Assembly (NCBI GenBank): GCA_903896545.1 | Contig: CAITYF010000195.1 | Coordinates: 1-45,366 of the forward strand | DNA length: 45,366 nucleotides | Direction: 5' to 3' | DNA from: an uncultured Myxococcales bacterium | GTDB taxonomy: Bacteria > Myxococcota_A > UBA9042 | In this document: positions 25,479 through 33,903 of the stretch, one piece after another | Position numbering within the stretch: the stretch's first letter is position 1 | How the letters are laid out: each line of letters begins with the position of its first letter | Position numbers and translations under genes: made by a program | The notes under the pieces: generated by a model | The model's input: the letters and a program-made list of their open reading frames with translations, nothing else | Databases searched by the model: none | Told to the model about the DNA's origin: nothing

Positions 25479-26363
25479 TTAGGCAAACCGAAGGCACGTC
25501 GGCTCCAGAACCGCTTCCGCGCCGACTGGCCAAGCCAGGTTCGCTGCGCCGTGCCCGACAGGCACACCAGCCAGGACAGGCACGCCCAGCGGCTTCAGCA
25601 GGTCGCGCAGCACCACGCGCATCTCTGCGGGATCCACGCGCGGATCGAGGAAGTCGCCCAGGACGACCCCCAGCACACCTTGAAACGCGCCGGACTGGAC
25701 CAGTTGCGTGACCATCCGGTCGATGCGGTAGGGCACTTCGCCGACCTCTTCCAGCAACACAATCGCGCCTTGCGTCCGTAGCGCCCATGGCGTGCCCGCC
25801 AGACTTCCCAGGACGGTCAAGTTGCCGCCCACGAGCGGTCCGCGCACCGTCTGCGCCGGACCACAGAGGATGTCGCCGTGAAATTGAGGCAATTCGCCCT
25901 GTTGTAGCAGGTTCTTCAGCGCACGACGGGACGCATCATCGACCAGCACGGCGCCGGTTGCGCCAAAGGCGTCGTTGGAGAGCGTTTGCAGCACAGGTCC
26001 GTGGATCGCGGGCAGGGCGCGTTGCTGCAGCGCCGTCAGGAGCGCAGTCGCGTCAGAAAAACCGATGACGGGGCGGCCGTCGAGTCGGTCCCACGGAAGG
26101 TGCGGCAACAAGTGGCCGGTGCCGTAGCCGCCGCGCGCAAACCAAACGGCGTCGATGTCCGGGTCCGTCATCGCCCAAACCAAATCGGCCGCGCGTTCCT
26201 CGACCGTGCCCGCCGTGTACCGCGCTTTCGCGTGCAGGTTGGGCGCTTCCACGAGGTCGTAGCCCCAGCTGCGAACCACGTCCATGCCACGTTGCAGCCG
26301 GTCGGTCGAGAAAAGCCCCGCCGGCGCCACCACCGCGATCCGCGCTCCGCTCCGCAGCGTCAT
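25479..26363 (-). CDS. ldcA: LD-carboxypeptidase (MccF/LdcA family, S66)
   Basis: Cleaves the terminal D-amino acid from murein tetrapeptides during cell-wall recycling, or in the MccF branch detoxifies peptide-nucleotides. The 294-residue protein has the S66 triad: S103 in the nucleophile elbow GFSDAT, a Glu in VLLEEVGEVPYRID (about 205) and H271 in PVGHGAANLAWP. The ARGGYG motif at 77-82 is also typical. No signal peptide, so cytosolic. Its start codon directly abuts the stop of the ABC transporter gene, so it is the last gene of the polyamine/transporter operon. Confidence 0.9.
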   Translation of the reverse strand: MTLRSGARIAVVAPAGLFSTDRLQRGMDVVRSWGYDLVEAPNLHAKARYTAGTVEERAADLVWAMTDPDIDAVWFARGGYGTGHLLPHLPWDRLDGRPVIGFSDATALLTALQQRALPAIHGPVLQTLSNDAFGATGAVLVDDASRRALKNLLQQGELPQFHGDILCGPAQTVRGPLVGGNLTVLGSLAGTPWALRTQGAIVLLEEVGEVPYRIDRMVTQLVQSGAFQGVLGVVLGDFLDPRVDPAEMRVVLRDLLKPLGVPVLAGVPVGHGAANLAWPVGAEAVLEPTCLRFA

Positions 26364-28166
26364 CTACTCCGCCTTTACACCCGTCACGACCTGATGCTCC
26401 ACCAGCCGCCGGTACGTGCCGTCTTGCGCCATCAGCGCGTCGTGCTTGCCCAGTTGCACGAGCTTGCCGCGTTCCAGCACGGCAGTCGCGTCGGCGTCGC
26501 GCACGGTCGACAGCCGATGCGCGATAATGAGCGTCGTTCGGCCTTTCATCAACCTTTGCAGCGCCTTTTGCACAAGCGCCTCGGATTCGGCGTCCAAACT
26601 CGACGTCGCTTCATCCAGAATCAGCACGCGCGGGTTCGCCAAAAGCGCGCGCGCAATCGCCACACGTTGCCGCTGCCCGCCGGAAAGCTGCACGCCGCGC
26701 TCGCCAACCAGCGTTTCGTAGCCTTCCGGGAAGCGCAGGATGAACTCGTGCGCGTGGGCGTCCTTCGCGGCTGTTTCCACGTCCTCGTGCGACGCATCGG
26801 GCCGCCCGTAGGCGATATTCTCGCGAATCGTGCCAGAAAACAGCACCGGTTCCTGCGACACAATCGCGATGTGGCGGCGCAAATCCGCGAGCTTCAGCTG
26901 CCGGACATCGACGCCGTCAAAGAGCACCGCGCCGCCGGACACGTCGTGAAAGCGCTGCAGCAGCGAGGTCAGCGTCGTCTTGCCGGCCCCCGACGAGCCC
27001 ACCAACGCGATCGCCTGGCCCGCAGGCACGTCCAACGTCACACCGTCGAGCACCTGCTGGTCCGGGCGCGTCGGGTAGACAAACTGCACGTTTTCAAAGC
27101 GAACCGCGCCTTTGCCCTGCGGCATCGCGACCGTCGTCGCCGCGTCGTGGATCGTCGGTTCGGTGCGCAGAATCTCAAAGATCCGCTCCGTCGCACCCGC
27201 TGCGCGCTGCAGGGCGCCCGCCAGACTCGCCAGCGCGCCCACGGAGGCCGCGACCATCACCGTGTAGAGCAGAAACGACGTCAGCTCGCCGCCTGTCAGT
27301 TCGCCGCGCACCACGGCGCTTCCGCCGATCCACAGGATGACAGCCATCGCCACGGACACCGCGAGCATCACGACGCTGAACATCGTCGCCCGCCAGCGAA
27401 TGAGGTGCAGTGAGGCGCCAAACGCGGCGTCGATGTTCCCGCGATACGTCTGATTCTCAGTGGGTTCGCGCACAAAAGCCTGCACCGTCTGCATCGCGCT
27501 CACGACTTCTTCAACACGCGTGGACGTCTGCGCGTGGCGGTCCTGAACTGCGCGGCTCATCTGCCGCACGCGACGGCCAAAAAGCACGACAAAGACCATC
27601 AGCGGTGGCACGACCGCGAGCATGTACAGCGTCAGTTTCCAGTTGGAATAGAAGAGCATTCCGACGCCACCGATAAGCGTCACGCCGTGGCGCAGCGCCA
27701 GCGACAACTCCGTGCCAACCAGACCGTCGATGACCGTGACGTCTGACGACAGGCGCGACATGATCTCACCGGTGTGCCGCGCGTGGAACCACGACGGCGG
27801 GAGCTGCAAAAGCCGCTGGAACACGGAAACCCGCAGGTCCGCCACGACTTTTTCACCCAGCCAGCTCATCTGATAGTGCCGTACCCAAATGAACACCGAC
27901 TGCACGAGCGCGACGACAATCAGCAGCGTCGCCAGCGTGTTCAGGTCCTGCATCGACTTGTGCGCCAGCGCGTCGTCCACCGCCTGCCGCGCCGCGTACG
28001 GGTAGACCAACCCCATCGCGGAACTGACAAAAAGTGCGATGGATGCCGCCCAGAAGCGTCCCTGATACGGCTTGACCAGGCGTAAAAGCTGCGTGAGCGG
28101 TCCGAGACTTTTGGACTGCTTGTCGGGCGTCGCGACGGTCTCGCCCGCAAAAACGTGATTTGCCAT
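26364..28166 (-). CDS. ABC exporter, fused permease and ATPase (MsbA/BmrA type)
   Basis: A 600-residue half-transporter that should work as a homodimer and export a lipid, drug or other hydrophobic compound. Six transmembrane helices span about 38-310, including an NBD-contacting segment RHTGEIMSRLSSD (130-142). The ATPase has Walker A GSSGAGKT at 390-397, the signature LSGGQ at 494-498, Walker B VLILDEA at 514-520 and the H-loop IIAHRLSTV. The start lies 12 bases after agmatine deiminase. The operon position raises the possibility of a polyamine-derived substrate, but nothing in the sequence shows specificity. Confidence 0.92.
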   Translation of the reverse strand: MANHVFAGETVATPDKQSKSLGPLTQLLRLVKPYQGRFWAASIALFVSSAMGLVYPYAARQAVDDALAHKSMQDLNTLATLLIVVALVQSVFIWVRHYQMSWLGEKVVADLRVSVFQRLLQLPPSWFHARHTGEIMSRLSSDVTVIDGLVGTELSLALRHGVTLIGGVGMLFYSNWKLTLYMLAVVPPLMVFVVLFGRRVRQMSRAVQDRHAQTSTRVEEVVSAMQTVQAFVREPTENQTYRGNIDAAFGASLHLIRWRATMFSVVMLAVSVAMAVILWIGGSAVVRGELTGGELTSFLLYTVMVAASVGALASLAGALQRAAGATERIFEILRTEPTIHDAATTVAMPQGKGAVRFENVQFVYPTRPDQQVLDGVTLDVPAGQAIALVGSSGAGKTTLTSLLQRFHDVSGGAVLFDGVDVRQLKLADLRRHIAIVSQEPVLFSGTIRENIAYGRPDASHEDVETAAKDAHAHEFILRFPEGYETLVGERGVQLSGGQRQRVAIARALLANPRVLILDEATSSLDAESEALVQKALQRLMKGRTTLIIAHRLSTVRDADATAVLERGKLVQLGKHDALMAQDGTYRRLVEHQVVTGVKAE

Positions 28167-28178
28167 GAAAAGTTGCGC

Positions 28179-29231
28179 CTAGACCAGCGGAATTTGCTGG
28201 GTCACACAGTGGATGTTGCCGTATTGCGTGACCAACGGCCTGCCATCGATGCCAATCACGCGGCGATCCGGGAACATGGCCTGCAGAAGCGCGAGCGCCT
28301 CGTTGTCAGACTTCTGGTAGAATATCGGCACGAGCACGATGCCGTTGGCGATGTAGAAGTTCGCGTAGCTCGCGGGAAGGTGCTCGCCGCGAAACGCGAT
28401 CGGCTCAGGCGAGGGCAGAGTCCCCACGCGAAACGGCCGGTTGTGCGGACCGCCGCGCATCTGGCGGAGGCGCCCAAGATTGTCGGACAGCGCCTCGTGA
28501 TCCAGGTGATCGGGCAGCGCGGTGACGGCCACAATCGCATCCTCCGCAACGAAGCGCGCGATGTCGTCGATGTGTCCGTCCGTATCGTCGCCTTCCAGCC
28601 CCGCGCCCAGCCAGTGCAGCCGTTCCACGCCCAGCGTCAACTTCAGCGCGGCTTCAATGTCGGGCCGTTCCATGTGCGGATTCCGGTTCGTGTTCAAAAG
28701 CACGGCTTCAGTCGTCAGCAGATCGCCCGCGCCGTTCACTTCCAGCGAGCCGCCTTCCATGACCAGCCCCGGCGACACCACCGGCACGCCAAAATACGCG
28801 TTCATCGCCAACGGGATCAGGTTGTCCAGCGCCGAGGCAAACTTGCCGCCCCACGCGTTGAATTCCCAGTTCAGCATCGCCAAAGGCGGCGTTCCAGCCG
28901 GCGCGTCATCCCGCTTCGTGACAAAAATCGGCCCGTGGTCGCGCGCCCACACGTCGTCGCTGTCGATCAGGTGCCACACGATGCGCTCGGACTTTGCGCC
29001 CGCCCGCGCCGTCACGCGCTGCGCGTAATCGCGGTACTCGGCGTGCGGGACGTTGATGTGCACTTCCTCTACCTGACTCAACTCCATCGTCAGACGCGCG
29101 AACGTCGCCTCGACGTCCGAGTGAATCCCGCGCCAGATCTCCGGACGATGCGGCCAGGTCAGGATCGTGCCGCGGTGCGGCTGCCACTCGGCCCGCATGT
29201 GAAAGTGACTAAGATCAATAGGCGAAGTCAT
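28179..29231 (-). CDS. aguA: Agmatine deiminase
   Basis: Hydrolyses agmatine to N-carbamoylputrescine and ammonia, the first step of the arginine-decarboxylase-independent branch to putrescine. The 350-residue protein belongs to the PPAD-type guanidine-modifying superfamily. Visible motifs are EWQPHRGTILTWP (15-27), DDVWARDHGPIF (92-103), NWEFNAWGGK (121-130), VMEGGSLEVNG, DDTDGHIDDIARF and the catalytic Cys at 342 in GNIHCVTQQIP. GGAAGGT lies five bases before the ATG, within the end of aguB (3-base gap). The pairing with aguB makes the assignment very strong. Confidence 0.95.
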   Translation of the reverse strand: MTSPIDLSHFHMRAEWQPHRGTILTWPHRPEIWRGIHSDVEATFARLTMELSQVEEVHINVPHAEYRDYAQRVTARAGAKSERIVWHLIDSDDVWARDHGPIFVTKRDDAPAGTPPLAMLNWEFNAWGGKFASALDNLIPLAMNAYFGVPVVSPGLVMEGGSLEVNGAGDLLTTEAVLLNTNRNPHMERPDIEAALKLTLGVERLHWLGAGLEGDDTDGHIDDIARFVAEDAIVAVTALPDHLDHEALSDNLGRLRQMRGGPHNRPFRVGTLPSPEPIAFRGEHLPASYANFYIANGIVLVPIFYQKSDNEALALLQAMFPDRRVIGIDGRPLVTQYGNIHCVTQQIPLV

Positions 29232-29234
29232 CGT

Positions 29235-30131
29235 TTACCTTCCCGGCTTGTCGGGCGTGGTCAGTTGCCGCGCGGTGAGGCCGCTGAACGCGTCCACCCG
29301 TCGGTCGCGAAAGAACGGCCACATGTTGCGTACATCCGCGATGCGGCTGCGCTCCACCGTGACCAGAAGCGTGGTCTCCGCCTTGTCGTCCGCTTCGGCG
29401 AGCATTTCACCCTGCGGTCCGGCACAAAACGTGTGACCCCAGAAATCAATTCCCGCTTCCACGCCGACGCGGTTCACGGCGGCGACGTAGAGTCCGTTGG
29501 CAATCGCGTGTCCGCGCTGGATCGTCTGCCACGCGTCCAACTGCCGCGCCTGTTCATCGGCCGGCTCACTTTCGATGCGGCCAATCGCCGTTGGATACAC
29601 AAGCACCTCGGCGCCTCTCAACGCACACAGCCGCGCGGCCTCCGGGTACCACTGATCCCAGCAAATCAGCACGCCTAACTTCGCGAAACGCGTGGTGAAG
29701 ATCGGAAAGTCGGAGTCGCCCGGCGCAAAGTAGAACTTCTCGCAGTAGAGCGGATCGTCCGGGATGTGCGCCTTGCGGTACTTGCCGAGGTACGCGCCAT
29801 CGGCGTCCAGCACCGCGGTCGTGTTGTAGTAGAGCCCCGGCATCGCGCGCTCAAACAGCGAAGCGACGATGACGACACCGAGTTCCGCCGCCAGCGCGCC
29901 CAGCTTCTCCGTCGTCGGTCCGGGGATGGCTTCCGCCAGATCAAAGTGCCGCGGCTCCATCTCCTGACAGAAGTACGGGCTGCGAAAGAGCTCGGGCAGC
30001 ACGCAAATGTTGGCTCCGCGCGCGGACGCATCGCGAACGCTGGCGATCGCGCGATCAAGGTAGTCAGCGCCGGTCGGATTGGCAGCCAACTGGTGCAGGG
30101 CGAGCGTGAACGTTTCTGAAAATGCAGACAT
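29235..30131 (-). CDS. aguB: N-carbamoylputrescine amidase
   Basis: Converts N-carbamoylputrescine to putrescine, CO2 and ammonia. The 298-residue nitrilase-superfamily enzyme has the Glu-Lys-Cys triad: E47 (LPELFRSPYF), K120 (YRKAHIPDD) and C157 (LICWDQWYPEAAR). The substrate-class hallmarks of the AguB branch (FCQ, WDQWYPE, FWGHTF) are present. The ATG at 30131 fits the normal family N-terminus; upstream in-frame sequence is not homologous-looking. First gene of the aguB-aguA-ABC-ldcA run, with gaps of 3, 12 and 0 bases. Confidence 0.95.
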   Translation of the reverse strand: MSAFSETFTLALHQLAANPTGADYLDRAIASVRDASARGANICVLPELFRSPYFCQEMEPRHFDLAEAIPGPTTEKLGALAAELGVVIVASLFERAMPGLYYNTTAVLDADGAYLGKYRKAHIPDDPLYCEKFYFAPGDSDFPIFTTRFAKLGVLICWDQWYPEAARLCALRGAEVLVYPTAIGRIESEPADEQARQLDAWQTIQRGHAIANGLYVAAVNRVGVEAGIDFWGHTFCAGPQGEMLAEADDKAETTLLVTVERSRIADVRNMWPFFRDRRVDAFSGLTARQLTTPDKPGR

Positions 30132-30452
30132 GGCGGCCTGTGCGACGGAGGTGAAGGCGGCTCCGGGGCAGCGGGGATAGCCGGAATGGCCAACGCGGTC
30201 AAGATGAAAGGCAGCAGGACGCCCGGCGGCCGGTGTAGCGAGGTGGGTGACCCGCATCGTTGCATTCAAATTGTCTACCCGCTCGCCCGAACACAACCAA
30301 GAGCGGCGCAACTGTTGCACGGCCGTTACGCACCTTCACGACTTCCGCTTGCATCACACTTGTGGCGCGCGTAGAAAGTGTAGCGCACAGATCCACTGGA
30401 TGGGTCTGCTCAACCGTTTGGATCTGCGCCGCAGGGCGCTTGAGAGTCACCG
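30132..30452. other. 321-base divergent region with candidate promoter
   Basis: Lies between aguB (minus) and the somatomedin-B lipoprotein (plus). TTGCAT (30349-30354), a 17-base spacer and TAGAAA (30372-30377) form a plausible sigma-70 promoter for the lipoprotein, about 75 bases before its ATG. No gene is visible. Confidence 0.4.
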
Positions 30453-32072
30453 ATGAAGTTGATTTCCGTGTCGCTTTCCGTTCCTTCCTGTACCCGCCTG
30501 GTCGGCCTCTTCGCCATGTCCGCAGCCGTCGTTGCGCTGTCCGGTTGCGGCGATGACGTGGGAATCAATGGCCCGTCCGTCGTCGATGAGGACACCACAG
30601 GCGGCGGTCAGGACGGGACGTTGAGTGGTGACGGTGCGGTGCTGGATCAAGACGGCGTGATCGTCGTGGACGTCATCCCTGGTGCCGACGGCACGGTGAG
30701 CCCGGACGACGCGACGGTGGGCGCGGATACGATCGTGAACCCGAACAAGTCGTGCAATGGCAAGTGCGGCGTCTACGATCCGAAAGCCGCGTGCCAGTGC
30801 GACGACCAGTGCACCGGCAAAGGCGACTGCTGCGGCGACTACACGGCGCAATGTGGCGCGGTCGCCAAGACGTGCGGTGACGGCAAGTGCACGCCGCCCG
30901 AAGACGCCAAGAGCTGCCCCGGCGATTGCGGCACAGTGACGACGCCGTTCACCTGCAAGGGCAACTGCGGCGTGTACGACCAGAAGAACTCCTGCCAATG
31001 CGACGACCAGTGCACCGGCAAAGGCGACTGCTGCGGCGACTACACGGCCGAGTGCGGCGCCGTCGCCAAGACCTGCGGTGACGGCAAGTGCACGCCGCCC
31101 GAAGACGCGACGTCCTGCCCCGGCGACTGCGGTTCGGTCACGCCTCCGGGCACCTGCAACGGCAAGTGCGGCGCGGCCTATGACAAGAACGCGACCTGCC
31201 AGTGCGACACGCAGTGCACCGGCAAGGGCGACTGCTGTGGCGACTACGCGGCCCTGTGCGGTGGCACGACCTCGCCGGTCGTCTCCTGCATCGAGACCAA
31301 CTGCGCGGCGGAAGTCGCGACGTGCAACACCGACGCCGCGTGCGCCAAGGTCGTTGCGTGCGCCAAGAACTGCACGACGCAGAACTGCCTGTTTGGCTGC
31401 GTCCAGCAGGGCGGCGGCGGCGGCTTCAACCTGCCAAACGGCCTCCAGGAAGTCTACACGTGCGGCAACAACGCGAAGTGCTTCCAGCAGGGCGGCGGCG
31501 GCGGACCGAACACGCCGGTGTGTGGCAACGGCCAGTGCGAGACGGGCGAGACCGCTCAGAGCTGCGCCCAGGACTGCGGTGGCGCGACCCCGGCGTGCGG
31601 CAACGGCAAGTGCGATAACGGCGAGACGACACAGAACTGCGCGCAGGATTGCCCAGCGCAGTCGGCAAATTCTTGCGCCGGCAAGTGCGGCCAGCTGAAC
31701 ACGTCGGGCGGTTTCGGCGCTTGCCAGTGCCAGAACTGGTGCGTGCAGGCTGGCAACTGCTGCAGCGATTACCAGAGCTTGTGCGGCACGACCTCGACGC
31801 CGGTGTGCGGCAACGGTCAGTGCGAGGCCGGTGAAACGGCGCAGAACTGCGCGCAGGACTGCGGCGGTGGCGGCACGCAGACGCCCGACCAGTGCGTTCA
31901 GGCCAAGTGCGCCACCCAGTACGCGGCATGCGCGAAGGACCCGAACTGCATTGCGGCGCTGCCGTGCGTCGAGAGCGGCAAGCAGATTTGGAACTGCAAC
32001 GTGGCGAACTGGCAGGCTGGCATGACGCTCGGCCAAGTTCAGCAATGCGCCGCGCAGAACAAGTGCTTCTAG
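30453..32072 (+). CDS. Lipoprotein with four somatomedin-B-like domains
   Basis: A 539-residue secreted lipoprotein (lipobox ALSGC, C32) with an acidic linker (35-98). Somatomedin-B-like domains lie at 101-134, 168-201, 235-269 and 408-444. In the first, eight cysteines fall at 101, 105, 114, 116, 120, 126, 127 and 134. That spacing (4, 9, 2, 4, 6, 1, 7) differs by one residue from vertebrate SMB domains. Between them are CGxGxCxxxE..xxCxxDC units (141-159, 207-226, 357-375, 382-400, 452-470), probably calcium-binding. A 67-residue SMB-plus-unit block is repeated in tandem. It is likely a disulfide-rich surface binding protein; the partner is unknown. Confidence 0.85.
   Translation: MKLISVSLSVPSCTRLVGLFAMSAAVVALSGCGDDVGINGPSVVDEDTTGGGQDGTLSGDGAVLDQDGVIVVDVIPGADGTVSPDDATVGADTIVNPNKSCNGKCGVYDPKAACQCDDQCTGKGDCCGDYTAQCGAVAKTCGDGKCTPPEDAKSCPGDCGTVTTPFTCKGNCGVYDQKNSCQCDDQCTGKGDCCGDYTAECGAVAKTCGDGKCTPPEDATSCPGDCGSVTPPGTCNGKCGAAYDKNATCQCDTQCTGKGDCCGDYAALCGGTTSPVVSCIETNCAAEVATCNTDAACAKVVACAKNCTTQNCLFGCVQQGGGGGFNLPNGLQEVYTCGNNAKCFQQGGGGGPNTPVCGNGQCETGETAQSCAQDCGGATPACGNGKCDNGETTQNCAQDCPAQSANSCAGKCGQLNTSGGFGACQCQNWCVQAGNCCSDYQSLCGTTSTPVCGNGQCEAGETAQNCAQDCGGGGTQTPDQCVQAKCATQYAACAKDPNCIAALPCVESGKQIWNCNVANWQAGMTLGQVQQCAAQNKCF
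30798..31048 (+). repeat. 67-codon tandem repeat with 50-base identical stretch
   Basis: The 50 bases at 30798-30847 recur exactly at 30999-31048 (offset 201 bases = 67 codons), within the SMB-domain gene. A third, more diverged unit follows at about 31200. This indicates recent duplication or gene conversion. Confidence 0.85.
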
Positions 32073-32208
32073 ACCGATTGACCTAGGCGCAACACCAACG
32101 TTCGTCGGTCGGATCTGTTGCAGCTCGGAATGGGACTGCGAGCGTGCACATCCGGTCCTAGGCCGCAGGCAATAACGGCTTATTCTCCAACTTCGGCCGG
32201 AGCGTGTG

Positions 32209-33639
32209 ATGTCGGATGTGCCCACCGCGACCGTGTTTCCGTCGCTGACCATCGATCGCCACAATCTGACGCCGCGCGGCGCCTTTGCCGAATCGCAGCA
32301 GGCCTTTCTGGCCCCCGACGCGCAAACGGTCGCGCAGTTGGATGACCTGCTGCGGCGGCACAACGTCGGCGTCGTCGCGCACTTCTACATGGACCCGGAG
32401 CTGCAGGGCGTGCTGAGCGCGTGCACCTGGCCGCACATTCACATTTCGGATTCGCTGGTGATGGCGGACCGCGCGGTGAAGATGGCCGAAGGCGGCGTGC
32501 AGGCGATTTGCGTGGCCGGCGTCGACTTCATGACGGAAAACGTGCGCGCGGTGCTGGATCACGCGGGCTTCGCGCAGATTCCGGTGTACCGGCTGGCAAC
32601 AGCGGCGATTGGCTGTTCGTTGGCAGCGTCGGCGGGAACTCTGGCATACCGCGCGTTTCTCACGCAAGCCGCGCAGACGCCGCGGTCCTTGCACGTTGTC
32701 TACATCAACACGAGCCTGCGGACGAAAGCGGACGCCAACGCGCTGGTGCCGACCATCACGTGTACGTCGAGCAACGTCGTCCAGACGATTCTGCAAGCGG
32801 CGGCGCAGATCGACGGCGTCCACATCTGGTTTGGTCCCGACACGTACATGGGGCACAACCTGCAGACGCTGCTCGCTGCCTACGCGGAGATGCCGCTGGA
32901 ATCGGTCCGTGCGCTGCATCCCGCGCATACGCCGGACACGCTGCGCGCGCTGCTGACGCGGTTTCACCCGTTTCTGCAGGGCAACTGCGTGGTGCATCAC
33001 CTTTTTGGCCAGGAAGTCGTGGCGCGCGTGCGGCGGGAACTGCCCAACGCGCTGTACACCGCGCACCTGGAAGTGCCTGGCGAGATGTTCGCGCTGGCGG
33101 CGGAAGCGGAGCGCCATGGGCGCGGCGTGGTCGGGTCGACGTCGAATATCCTGGACTTCATCGGTCGGCAGGTCGACGCGGCTGTGCAGAAGCCCGGCGC
33201 GCAGCGCATTGAAGTGCTGTTGGGCACGGAAGCGGGCATGATCACGTCGATTGTGCGGGGCGTTCAGGCGCGGCTGGCGCAGTCAAAGCGCGACGACGTC
33301 GCTGTTGAAATCATCTTTCCTGTGGCGTCTGCCGCGATCACGCAGACGGACGACGCGTTGGGCGTCGTGCCGGGCGCATCGGGTGAAGGCTGTTCGGTGG
33401 AAGGCGGCTGCGCGACGTGTCCGTACATGCGGATGAACCACCTGGACGGACTGCTGGACGTCACCGCCAAGGTGGGCAAGCACGACGCGGACCTGGCGGC
33501 GTTTCTGCCGGCCGCGCATCCGCGTGGGCCTTCGGGCGAGTCGGTGGCTGAGCGCGGCACCGTGCCGATCCTGCACATGCGGGCGTTTCAGCGCACGGGG
33601 TTGTTGCCGGACGCGCTGGTGTTGGCGGTTCGCGGTTAG
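32209..33639 (+). CDS. nadA: Quinolinate synthase, plant-type NadA
   Basis: Condenses iminoaspartate with dihydroxyacetone phosphate to quinolinate using a [4Fe-4S] cluster; de novo NAD synthesis. The 476-residue protein is longer than ordinary bacterial NadA (about 300-350). It follows the NadA domain of plant quinolinate synthase closely from memory: HFYMDPELQGVL, ISDSLVMADRAV, GVDFMTENVRAVLD, VVYINTSLRTKA, PTITCTSSNVVQTIL, VHHLFGQEVV, TAHLEVPGEMF, GGCATCPYMRMN. Cys candidates for the cluster are 136, 185 and 395/401/404. The plant SufE domain is absent. The ATG at 32209 has GGAG six bases upstream. No nadB or nadC is nearby. Confidence 0.9.
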   Translation: MSDVPTATVFPSLTIDRHNLTPRGAFAESQQAFLAPDAQTVAQLDDLLRRHNVGVVAHFYMDPELQGVLSACTWPHIHISDSLVMADRAVKMAEGGVQAICVAGVDFMTENVRAVLDHAGFAQIPVYRLATAAIGCSLAASAGTLAYRAFLTQAAQTPRSLHVVYINTSLRTKADANALVPTITCTSSNVVQTILQAAAQIDGVHIWFGPDTYMGHNLQTLLAAYAEMPLESVRALHPAHTPDTLRALLTRFHPFLQGNCVVHHLFGQEVVARVRRELPNALYTAHLEVPGEMFALAAEAERHGRGVVGSTSNILDFIGRQVDAAVQKPGAQRIEVLLGTEAGMITSIVRGVQARLAQSKRDDVAVEIIFPVASAAITQTDDALGVVPGASGEGCSVEGGCATCPYMRMNHLDGLLDVTAKVGKHDADLAAFLPAAHPRGPSGESVAERGTVPILHMRAFQRTGLLPDALVLAVRG

Positions 33640-33667
33640 CGGGATTGCGAGTCGAAGAGGCTGATTC

Positions 33668-33713
33668 TTTTGGGCGCATCCGGCCGAGGCGGCCGGACCG
33701 GGTCTCCAATCCC
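33668..33713 (-). repeat. Dispersed composite hairpin element, copy 2
   Basis: Reverse-complement match of the element at 16907-16951 with one indel and four substitutions. The core palindrome is CCGGCCGAGGCGGCCGG (33680-33696). This copy is intergenic and is followed on its 5' side by a strong hairpin. Confidence 0.7.
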
Positions 33714-33731
33714 CAACGTCGGACGTTGGGG
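33711..33731. repeat. Perfect 9-bp-stem hairpin
   Basis: Arms CCCCAACGT and ACGTTGGGG around a CGG loop, adjacent to copy 2 of the dispersed element. At copy 1 the equivalent position holds only a short CCC/GGG pairing. Confidence 0.75.
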
Positions 33732-33903
33732 ACCGAGCCGCGATGCGCGCCTCGGCGCGTGGCGTTGGGCCCCTTGCGCGCGCGTCGGAAAGCTGTCGTT
33801 TTGCGCGCGGTTCGGGCCGCGTTCGAATGTAAGAGACCGGTCCCGCCGTAAACGGCTATTCGCCCGGACTATTCTGCTGGGCGAGCTGCCTTGGCGCCAA
33901 CGT

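Larger units (their letters stand above)
33640..33903. other. 264-base convergent gap with hairpin elements
   Basis: Between nadA and the rhomboid-like gene, both ending here. It holds the second copy of the dispersed element (33668-33713) directly joined to a perfect 21-base hairpin (33711-33731). It probably works as a bidirectional transcription boundary, although no T-run typical of intrinsic terminators follows. Confidence 0.5.

Noticed and set aside
30447..32363. 638-codon minus-strand open frame opposite the SMB lipoprotein
   Set aside because: Composition reflects the antisense of Cys/Gly codons; no start context or domain.
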